A stretch of DNA of 64,000 nucleotides from Acanthochromis polyacanthus (Eukaryota > Chordata > Actinopteri > Pomacentridae), in NCBI RefSeq assembly GCF_021347895.1, contig NC_067123.1, positions 3,612,149-3,676,148 on the forward strand, written 5' to 3'. Each line of letters opens with the position of its first letter. Within the stretch, counting starts at the first letter, position 1. Below, one piece after another: positions 23,268 through 34,000 of this stretch. A program made the translations under genes and the position numbers. The notes under the pieces were generated by a model. It saw only the letters and a list, made by a program, of their open reading frames with translations. It was not told where the DNA came from and did not search any database.

Positions 23268-25286
23268 TAGAGGACAAATGTAGCATTAGAGGGTAAATGT
23301 AGCTTTAGAGGGTAAATGTAGTACTAGAGGGTAAATGTAGTGTTAGAGGGTAAATGTAGCATTAGAGGGTAAATGTAGCGCTAGAGGGTAAATGTAACAT
23401 TAGAGGGTAAATGTAGTGTTAGAGGGTAAATGTAGCATTAGAGGGTAAATGTAGCGCTAGAGGGTAAATGTAACATTAGAGGGTAAATGTAGTGTTAGAG
23501 GGTAAATGTAGTGCTAGAGGGTAAATGTAGCATTAGAGGGTAAATGTAGCATTAGAGGGTAAATATAGGACTAGAGGGTAAATGTAGCATTAGAGGGTAA
23601 ATGTAGCGTTAGAGGGTAAATGTAGCATTAGAGGGTAAATGTAGCGCTAGAGGGTAAATGTAGTGTTAGAGGGTAAATGTAGCATTAGAGGGTAAATGTA
23701 GCGCTAGAGGGTAAATGTAGTGTTAGAGGGTAAATGTAGTGTTAGAGGGTAAATGTAGTGCTAGAGGGTAAATGTAGCATTAGAGGGTAAATGTAGCGCT
23801 AGAGGGTAAATGTAGCATTAGAGGGTAAATGTAGCATTAGAGGGTAAATGTAGCATTAGAGGGTAAATATAGGACTAGAGGGTAAATGTAGCATTAGAGG
23901 GTAAATGTAGCGTTAGAGGGTAAATGTAGCATTAGAGGGTAAATGTAGCGCTAGAGGGTAAATGTAGCATTAGAGGGTAAATGTAACATTAGAGGGTAAA
24001 TGTAGTGTTAGAGGGTAAATGTAGCATTAGAGGGTAAATGTAGCATTAGAGGGTAAATGTAGCATTAGAGGGTAAATATAGTACTAGAGGGTAAATGTAG
24101 CATTAGAGGGTAAATGTAGCATTAGAGGGTAAATGTAGCATTAGAGGGTAAATGTAGCGTTAGAGGGTAAATGTAGCATTAGAGGGTAAATGTAGCACTA
24201 GAGGGTAAATGTAACATTAGAGGGTAAATGTAGTGTTAGAGGGTAAATGTAGTGCTAGAGGGTAAATGTAGCATTAGAGGGTAAATGTAGCATTAGAGGG
24301 TAAATATAGCGTTAGAGGGTAAATGTAGCATTAGAGGGTAAATGTAGCACTAGAGGGTAAATGTAGTGTTAGAGGGTAAATGTAGTGCTAGAGGGTAAAT
24401 GTAGCATTAGAGGGTAAATGTAGCGTTAGAGGGTAAATGTAGCATTAGAGGGTAAATGTAGCACTAGAGGGTAAATGTAACATTAGAGGGTAAATGTAGT
24501 GTTAGAGGGTAAATGTAGTGTTAGAGGGTAAATGTAGTGCTAGAGGGTAAATGTAGCATTAGAGGGTAAATGTAGCATTAGAGGGTAAATATAGCGTTAG
24601 AGGGTAAATGTAGCATTAGAGGGTAAATGTAGCACTAGAGGGTAAATGTAGTGTTAGAGGGTAAATGTAGTGCTAGAGGGTAAATGTAGCATTAGAGGGT
24701 AAATGTAGCGTTAGAGGGTAAATGTAGCATTAGAGGGTAAATGTAGCACTAGAGGGTAAATGTAACATTAGAGGGTAAATGTAGTGTTAGAGGGTAAATG
24801 TAACATTAGAGGGTAAATGTAGCATTAGAGGGTAAATGTAGCACTAGAGGGTAAATGTAACATTAGAGGGTAAATGTAGCATTAGAGGGTAAATGTAGCG
24901 CTAGAGGGTAAATGTAACATTAGAGGGTAAATGTAGTGTTAGAGGGTAAATGTAGTGCTAGAGGGTAAATGTAGCATTAGAGGGTAAATGTAGCATTAGA
25001 GGGTAAATATAGGACTAGAGGGTAAATGTAGCATTAGAGGGTAAATGTAGCATTAGAGGGTAAATATAGGACTAGAGGATAAATGTAGCATTAGAGGGTA
25101 AATGTAGTTTTAGAGGGTAAATGTAACATTAGAGGGTAAATATAGGACTCGAGGATAAATGTAGTATTAGAGGGTAAATGTAGTTTTAGAGGGTAAATGT
25201 AGTACTAGAGGGTAAATGTAGCGTTAGAGGGTAAATATAGCTTTAGAGGGTAAATGTAGTTTTAGAGGGTAAATGTAGCATTAGAA
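23268..25286 (+). repeat. 19-bp minisatellite, about 106 units
   Basis: Unit TTAGAGGGTAAATGTAGCA. Units differ mainly in a 4-5 base slot (GCATT, GCGCT, TGTT, ACATT, GCACT, GGACT) and less often GTAAATG becomes GTAAATA. The same runs of variants recur at intervals of several hundred bases, so longer blocks have been duplicated. It has no spacers and is not CRISPR-like. Confidence 0.97.
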
Positions 25287-25975
25287 CACTTTTCTGCTTC
25301 CTCTGGTGGACTAGACAACTAAAACTCTTGATTAAGATCAGAGAAAGATTGAGAACAGAGTTATCAACACGAGCTGCAGCGCTGATGAACTTGGCAGACT
25401 CTTTATAGACCTCCACGCATGAACATAAAACTCAAACTCGGTGTACTGCAGTGTATTGTTTGGTTATAATGCCCCAGCTGAAGTGGCATTTCAGAGGCAC
25501 AGTCTGAAGTGGACTTTAATGTCCTTTAATGCAGTTTCTTGCTGAGTCACATTTGCAAAAACACTCACAAAGTTTCACAATGCTGCCGCCGGGGGATCAA
25601 ATATTCTGTCTGTAATGTGGCTTCAGTTGGATTTTAATGCATTTAAAGTGAGAGAAAACTTTAAAGTATCTTGTAAACAGCAGTAAATGGGAGCACAGTT
25701 GAAGTCCGACGAGAAATCATCTGCATCATGGTAATGTGGAATATAAATGGCATTAGCATATAAATGGTATCTGTAGGCTGAGTTACTGTGTTGATAGGAC
25801 GGCTGTATCCTCAGAACATCAGGTACAGGAGGGTAAACATGAAATGGAAATGCAGATCAGTGTTCTGTTCTCAGAGGCTGAAGGTGAAGGATATAAACCC
25901 TGAGATACTAAACATTATTCACAGCAGAGAAACAAACTGCTGCTGGATTGTTCAGGAGAAAAACTGCAGTTTGAG
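25287..25975. other. Intergenic stretch, no supported gene
   Basis: Unique-looking sequence between the minisatellite and a SINE-like fragment. The 72-codon ORF at 25788-26006 has no recognised domain. Confidence 0.4.
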
Positions 25976-26110
25976 TCCATCCATCCACCATCTATACCCC
26001 ACTTAATCCTCAATAGGGTCATGGGGGGTGGAGTGTATCACAGCTGATTTAGCATGAATGCACGTTCACCTGGACAGGTAACAGCCTATCACAGGGCTAC
26101 ACGGACAACC
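25976..26110 (-). mobile_element. SINE-like fragment (antisense, truncated)
   Basis: Left end reads GAGTCCATCCATCCACC and continues with GGGTCATGGGGGGTGGAG and CACCTGGACAGGTAACAG, the tail half of the family. The tRNA-like head is missing. Confidence 0.7.
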
Positions 26111-26260
26111 AGGTGTAAGGCAGGTAAAATGGGTCACTACAGTAGTGTTTGTTGGCCATCAGTCAGAAAACCTGCCGTTTTTATTGGACGGTTAAGCTGT
26201 CAGTCCAAGTTAATAAGCCAATGGTAGCACAGCTTGGCCCTGCCCTCCACCTGTGCAGTT

Positions 26261-26314
26261 GAATGAATGAATGAATGAATGAATGAATGAATGAATGAAT
26301 GAATGAATGAATGT
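26261..26314 (+). repeat. (GAAT)n microsatellite
   Basis: About 13 uninterrupted GAAT tetranucleotides. Confidence 0.95.
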
Positions 26315-26510
26315 ATGCAGTGAACATAGCCTAGATAAAAAAAAAAGGTCTTTATGATACAGCTTTATTCGACACAAACTTCACATGAAAACTAAACTGA
26401 CGATGTTTGGAAGCTTCAACCAAGGAGGTTTTTCTTGCTTAATTCAGATTCCTATCACTTCATTAAAGGCACAGCTGCAAGATAAAAGTGTAATTTTCCT
26501 GATTTAGATA

Positions 26511-26575
26511 TACAGTGCCGTAAAAAAAAGTTTTTGCCTCCGTTTCAGATTCTTATTTTTCTTGCATATTGTCGC
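26511..26575. mobile_element. Isolated end of a Tc1/mariner-like element
   Basis: ATACAGTGCCGTAAAAAAAA followed by GTTTTTGCCTCCG resembles the termini of a common fish DNA transposon family. I see no matching end, so this is a weak family call. Confidence 0.3.
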
Positions 26576-26754
26576 CGCTTTATTACAATGGCAGTGAGTC
26601 AGACCAAACCCTGGAAGACCACACAGCCAATCTGAACCTCTCAGCAAACAGTTGTACTATTTTTAACAACCTGGAAAAGACTAGAAGCTGGACCGACCTC
26701 CAGACCCCACTCAGCACGCTTTCTGTTTTCTATCTACTGAATGGACGGTGAGGC

Positions 26755-27052
26755 ATGCAGAACAGAAAAGAGCGCAGTCCTCCTCCAAGGCTGCTCAGTC
26801 GTATCATTTCTGATGGATAAGTCCTGATGAGTCCTCAGAGGTGGATTTGTAGTAGGATCACAATCAACTGATGTAGTGTTCACTTGTTGTCATGGTTACA
26901 GTGATCCAGCAACAGAAATCTTTAACTAATCCATGGATCCAGACTATCAGCTGCATCACTGCCAGAATCTGATCACTTGGTCCTTGTGTCATTTCTGAGC
27001 TTCAATGAAAATTTCATCCAAATCTGTTTGTCTGTTTTTGAGTGATGTTGCC

Positions 27053-27095
<43 letters not shown>

Positions 27096-27096
27096 G
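26755..27096 (-). repeat. Interspersed repeat with (GACA)n end
   Basis: 26760-26900 is an inverted copy of 520-665. 26928-27053 is an inverted copy of the module at 7342-7466. 27054-27096 is a run of about 10 GACA tetranucleotides. The three blocks in a row suggest one composite repeat family. Confidence 0.7.
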
Positions 27097-27551
27097 TATG
27101 GCAATCATCACAGAATTTGTGTATATTTTAAACTCATATTTATGTGAGTTCATGTCGAGGTAACTGAATGAAATTAACCTGACAACTAAATGTTTCAAAT
27201 AAATCTTTTACTTTTTCTTCTTCTTGCCTCTGAGTTGGTCTCTAACAATATTATATAGTAATTATTATTATTATTATTTCTAATTAATCAGGTGATGAGC
27301 AGGTGTAAGTACAAGGACATTGCATGACCTGATTCTAGACCTAGAAATATATGATTATTTTGTTTTTAAATGAGAATAAATGAGACGTTTTTGCGTTTAA
27401 GTTCTGCTACTTTCACTACACAGTTAAATATTTGTAAATTGTTCTTCCACAACCATCACTGAATGATTAATATCTAATTATGTGTATGATAAATGACAGT
27501 ATTCAGATTGAAGATGCTGTGTAAGACAGAAATCATCGTACAAGTAGAAAT

Positions 27552-27557
27552 TTTATT
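27552..27557 (-). terminator. prep: Candidate prep polyadenylation signal
   Basis: AATAAA on the - strand, 225 bases beyond the prep stop codon. It is the first canonical signal I see downstream. No sequence evidence fixes the cleavage site. Confidence 0.5.
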
Positions 27558-27781
27558 GAAAATACTTCAGTCCAATTCAATTACAAAATCAGGGAGTGCG
27601 TTAAAAATAAGTTTCTCTGCATCTGAGTGGTTAGAAGAACATGGAGTTTCAATCTAGTTTCTCAGATTTTAGCACATTTTCATTTCCCTTATGTTGTCAC
27701 ATGACTCCACACACATCCTCTGTTTTTAGAACTATTCTAATCAGAACCCACTCATCTCTAAATCCTTCCGCTTTCCTCCAG

Positions 27782-28076
27782 TCACTCCTTCCAGCTCAGT
27801 CCCAGCGTCTCGGCGATGAATGAGAAGATGTGTGCGTCCTCCAGGATGGCCTTGGCCGTGGACTTTCCTTCTCCGTGTCCGCTGCGAGTGTCCACTCTGA
27901 CCATCAGCGGCAGCCGCTGTGCTGCGCTGCTGCCGACGCCGTACTGCAGGGTGGCGCAATACTTCAGGGTGTGGAGGGGAACCACACGGTCGTCATGATC
28001 CGCCGTCAGCAGCAGAACCGCCGGATAAGGAGGACCGGAGTAGGGAGGCTGAGGGAGGTTATGGAGAGGAGAATAC
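27782..28076 (-). CDS. prep: prep coding exon 15 (Asp640, His679, stop)
   Basis: Residues 612-709 and TGA. It starts after CTCCAG with YSPLHNLPQ, then [11 protein letters not shown] carrying Asp640 and Arg642, and [12 protein letters not shown] carrying catalytic His679. Ends LGLSWKE. 27558-27781 is the likely 3' UTR. Confidence 0.97.
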
Positions 28077-31000
28077 CTGGAGGAGGAGAGGAGGAGACCA
28101 GAGGGATGGAATACAGAGGAGACAAGTGGGGAGCAGGAGCTCTTTAACCTGCTAGATCTCCAAAGTAACTGATGCTACAAAGCTAGATCTCCATGGTAAC
28201 TGATGCTGTGGAGCGAGATCTCCATGGTAACTGATGCAACAAAGCTAGATCTCCATGGTAACTGATGCTACGAAGCTAGTTCTCCATGACAACTGATGCT
28301 ACAAAGCTAGATGTCCATGGTAACTGATACTGAGAAGCTAGATCTCCATGGTAACTGATGCTGTGAAGCTAGATCTCCATGGTAACTGATGCTACAAAGC
28401 TAGATCTCCATGGTAACTGATGCGACAAAGCTAGATCTCCATGGTAACTGATACTGAGAAGCTAGATCTCCATGGTAACTGATGCTACAGAGCTAGATCT
28501 CCTCGGTAACTGATGCGACAAAGCTAGAACTCCATGGTAACTGACCTGAGAAGCTAGATCTCCATAGTAACTGATGCTGTGAAGCTAGATCCCCATAGTA
28601 ACTGATGCTGTGAAGCTAGATCTCCAAGGTAACTGATGCTGAGAAGCTCGATCTCCATGGTAACTGATGCTGTGAAGCTAAATCTCCATGACAACTGATG
28701 CTACAGAGCTAGATCTCCTCGGTAACTGAAGCGACAAAGCTAGATCTCCATGGTAACTGATACTGAGAAGCTAGATCTCCATAGTAACTGATGCTGTGAA
28801 GCTAGATCTCCATGGTAACTGATGCTGTGAAGCTAGATCTCCATGGTAACTGATGCTACAAAGCTAGATCTCCACGGTAACTGATGCTGAGAAGCTAGAT
28901 CTCCATGGTAACTGATGCTGTGAAGCTAGATCTCCATGGTAACTGATGCTACAAAGCTAGATCTCCATGGTAACTGATGCTAAAGAGCTAGATCTCCATG
29001 GTAACTGATACTGAGAAGCTAGATCTCCATAGCGACTGATGCTGTGAAGCTAGATCTCCATAGTAACTGATGCTGTGAAGCTAGATCTCCATGGTAACTG
29101 ATGCTGTGAAGCTAGATCTCCATAGTAACTGATGCTGTGAAGCTAGATCTCCATGGTAACTGATGCTGTGAAGCTAGATCTCCATGGTAACTGATGCTAC
29201 AGAGCTAGATCTCCTCGGTAACTGATGCTGAGAAGCTAGATCTCCATGGTAACAGATGGAGCTAACCTGATCCAGGTTCTGTTCAGGATTTAAAGTGACT
29301 GTAGTATTAATTTTTATTACAGAGAATAATCAGTCAGTAACATTAATTTCCCTTTGATTTGGCCACAAGTTAAACTGATCCCTGTTTTAGTTCAGTAAAT
29401 GTGTAAAATATAAATCACTGTGTGCTTTTAAACATTCATAATTTAATAAATTAGAGGAATTTGTCAGGTTTTTCTTAGGTTTACATCAGAAAAGCACTAT
29501 TATTTATGGGTGGTGTGGGAGTTTTTCCTACTTGATGAGCCACTTGAACTGTTCTGGATCATCAGAACATCCGTAGTCGGTGGTCCAGGCGTGTCCGATG
29601 GTGAACTTGTGGAACTTTAGCATGTCCATGACGCCCACTTCTGCCACGACACAACCGAACAGGTCCGGATCCTGGTTCAGGCAGGCGGCTGAGAGGAAAT
29701 ATAGAACAGAAAATCCTCTTTACTCCATCCCTCTAAACGTCCACTGACAGGAAGCAGCCAGCCATCAGTAAACGATGTGACTGAAGGGTTAAATAATTTG
29801 CTCCAGGATGAATAAAGTAGATTTTATCTTATCTTGAGATCTGGGTGAATATTGTTTAGGATTCAAATAATCAGAGCTAAAAGTAAAGTTCACTTAACAG
29901 ATTTCAGCCATAAAAATAAAGATCAAGGCTCCAACAGCTGAAACCAAATGAAAAAGTGACTGAAATCATTCCTCAGCTGTATCTTTTTACAACAAATAAG
30001 TCAGAATAATGAAATAAATCAGAAGAAACCTGACAAACCTACAAGTATCTGGAGAAATACTGAATTTTATTGAAAGTTCTCACATTCTGCAGTGATAAAA
30101 CTTTCTGAAAGGTTTTAAAACACTAAATATGACAATCTGAAGCATTTTAGTCTAAAAAATTACTTTAAGTATTCTTAAGCTGCTCTTTTTTCAAAATAAA
30201 TCTGTCTACAGATGAGAATAAAACTGACAAACCTTCAAAAATCTGAAAATATAAAATCGTATTTTACAGATTCTTTAATAATAGAAACTTACTGAAAGGT
30301 TTTAAAACACTGAAGAGGAAAATTTGAAGCATTTTAGTCTCATAAATTGCTTAAAAAATTCTTCAGTTGCTTCTTTTCAAGATGAATAAATCCACAAATC
30401 AGAATAAAACTGACAAACCAGCAAGAATCTGGAAAAATAGTCCTGAATTTTACAGTAAATTCTCACATTCTGCAGTAATAAAACTTCTTGAAGGGTTTTA
30501 AAACACTGAAGACAAAAAGCTGAAGATCTGTAGCTAAAAAATTACTTTAATGATTCATGTTTTTGCGATTCATAAAAGTGCAAATCACTAAAAACTTGTG
30601 AGAATCTGTAAATCTTTTGTCATTTTTGCAGCAGATGTTAGAAATGTTAAACTTGACACCAACGATGTGCAGTAAATTAAATACAAAGTCTGGTTTTACT
30701 ATCAGAAATCCCCTCTAGATGTCTGTGAACCTGTTCTCGTGTCCGACTCACCGACCAGCAGACCTCCGTTAGAAGCTCCGTTGATGGCGATGCGGTCGGC
30801 CGACGTGAACTTCTCCTTGATCAGATACTTGGCGGCACACTGGAAGTCATCGAAGCAGTTCTGTTTGTTCCCCAGAGCTCCTCCTGCAAACACAAGAACA
30901 GAAAAAAAATTTGCTTTTTAATGTTCTTTCTAATGTGAGTGTGATTGTTTGTCTGTATATGTAGCCCTGAGGCAGACTGGTGACCTGTCCAGGGTGTCCC

Positions 31001-34000
31001 CTCCAGCCCCCCACGACCATAGTGAGGAGAAAGCAGAGTATAGAGGATGGATGGATGGATGGATGGATGGATGGATGGATGGATGGATGAATGGATGAAT
31101 GAATGTATGTATGTATGGATGAATGGATGGATGTATGGATGGATGAATGTATGGATGTATGAATGTATGGATGTATGGATGGATGTATGTATGTATGGAT
31201 GAATGGATGAATGAATGTATGTATGGATGGATGTATGGATGGATGGATGGATGTATGTATGGATGTATGCATGGATGGATGGATATTCCTTCTGTAATGT
31301 TCTTTGATCATCTACTGTTTTTGTCCTCAACCTGACCCCATGTTTACAGAAAATACAAAAATAAGGTTGGATTTACATTGTTAACTTGTTTTAATCATAA
31401 CTTGATATCTGCGCAGCTGAAAAACTCATTTAAACGGTTTGGGGAATGTTTCATTTGAAGAATTTTTGTCAAGTGACTGTTGGTCACAGCCGAGTCATTT
31501 ATGGCTTCATGGTTGGAACAAGAAGCTCAGAATTTTCTGTTTTTTACAGAATCTGTTCAGTGCAAACGGTTTATTTTTCACTATTTCTAAATGAGACATG
31601 TAGAATAAAGTGATCTGGAGGAAAGCATCCTGACTTGTAGCTTTGATTTGGTTGTTTTTCTGGACAAAACTAAAAATCACTGACCACTGGAAAGTTGAAA
31701 ATTAGACAATTCTTGATGTCTACGAGATCTTGGAATGATGCAGTTTTGCTTTGGTTTTTTTAAATAGCATATCTTGTAAAATGTTGGCAGCCCTGCAGTG
31801 AAACCAGAGCTACCTTTGTGCCAGGTGAGTCCGTACTCTCCTCCTCCTCTGATGTTGGCCACGGCCAGGATTCCTCCCAGGTGTCTCACAAACAGCAGGT
31901 AGGCGACGCTGACGAAACACAGGAGACTCTTTTATTTAAATAGATTTACAGAAACAGGAAGTGAGGTACAGCAGCAGTAAAATATCCAGAATATAACGAG
32001 GTGGCTCTACTTTTAGATCTACACTAAAGCTCAGACACCACAGAAGTCTCTTTCTAGTGAGAACACAGAGATTCAGAAGAACGTTACCATCAGAAATCAG
32101 AGTTTATTCGATAATTTTTTAACCCTTTTATGAAGACTAAACCAGCTGTTGGTTCTCAGCTGCAACAAGAAGAAGCTATCAGTTAACATTTCTGTGCTTT
32201 ATAACCAGAAACTCTCTTAATATTTATTGCTAAATAACTTTACTGGTGAACACGATTTACTTCTGGTCTGAAACACAGTTTAATTTTCTGAATTTTAAGC
32301 AGTTTCTGGTCATCTTATGGACTCTGGTCACAAAATATAAGTAAAATGACCAGAAACATGTTAAAATGACAGAATGGTGTTACAAATGACTAGAAGCATG
32401 TTAGAAAACACTAAAAACGTGTCCAAAACGACTAGAAAATGTCCAAAACAACTAGAAAAATGCCCACAATGACTAGAGACATGTTAAAAATGACCAGAAA
32501 CTTGTCCAAAATGACTAGAAATATGTTAAAAAATGACTAGAAATATGTTAAAAATGACTAGAAACTTGTTAAAAAGGACTAGAAACTTGTTAAAAATGAC
32601 AGAATGGTGTTACAAATGACTAGAAACATGTTAGAAAAGACTAAAAAGATGTCCAAAACGACTAGAAAATGTCCAAAACGACTAGAAAAATGCCCACAAT
32701 GACTAGTGTTGATCCTCAGGGCCAGTGACCCCCTACTTAACTTATTCAGTTGTTAGGGAATCACCGGACCAGCTCTCCATCCTTCGGGTCCGGTCCTACT
32801 GCCCCCTGAGATCTTACTCAGAGGGATGCTGCAGAACTGTTAAGCTGGTTGACGAGGAAAATTCGCCTAGCTGTCTCACTGCCTTCATCCAGATGCCTAT
32901 CCCTGCTTCCTCTGATAATTAATTTAACCGAGTAGCCACTTCGGTATAGTTAAATTTAACCACCAGACACACCTGTTAACGGCAGCTTTTCCTCTCATAG
33001 ATCTGGCACTTGGTAAGTTGCTAGGTTAATTCAGAGGTTATGGACATATAGACAACCTCTAGGATATGTTTAGACTGGGCCAACCTGGCCCCCATGATTA
33101 GGTAACCTTTCAGAACCTTTGCTATTGTTATGCACGCAGTAATCTGACTTTTTACATCCAGAGCTAGATGTATAAGTATTCATTCAGGGATAAAAATAGC
33201 ACTTGCAATTTGTTGTCTTTAATTGCAGAATAATGCTTTATTAATATATTTTAGCAGGGCAAAAGCATAGCCAATAAATCATCAGACAGTTAATCAAACA
33301 TCACTATTCTTTCAATTGTTTAACACGACTCATTAGTGGAACTATGCTTTCATAAAAGAGAAGTAATATTCACCCAGATTACATAATTTGGAGGGAGAGC
33401 AGTCACGGTGTGGCCACACCCGGCTGCTCACCTGAGACCCGCTGGGGCCCAGGGGGAAGTGGACGGGGGTCCGGACCAGATTTAGATCTGCATATATCCA
33501 TTTTTGTTGTTTGGTCCAGTATTCCTCACATGGAAAATAGAGTTCAGTAATGTTCCTTCAGACAGCATTATTTCCAGATCACAGTTCAGTAATCCTCCAA
33601 CACTGCAGGAAACGCAGTACTTTGGTCCATAATTCCATCAGAACAGTTATTCCTTTGCAGATCATGTTGAATTCCCTGTCCGAGTTACGTGGTAATCATC
33701 CCCTGTGCTCAGACTGATGTCTGGATTGCACCCAGGCAGATACCCGCAACAATCTCCCAACTTGCGTCTCGATCAGATGTAATTTATAGTTTACTGTATC
33801 TTTACCCCCTCCCAACTCACACACTTGCCCCATACACTGACCGCATGATCACCTCCACTTTTAAGGAACTGAAACTATCTGTTTTGGACTGTCCAGACAG
33901 CCCATCTTGCCCCCCCCTGATCTCTCCTGTCTGCAACTCAGCACAGGCTCCTGATCAGGAAATGGAAAAGCGGATGTCAGCCTCTAACTGTCGCTGGCAT

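Noticed and set aside
23268..25286. Regularly spaced repeats resembling a CRISPR array
   Set aside because: Units are contiguous with no unique spacers, in a vertebrate genome; it is a minisatellite.
27816..28155. + strand ORFs of 60-105 codons over prep exon 15
   Set aside because: Antisense shadows of the GC-rich final exon.
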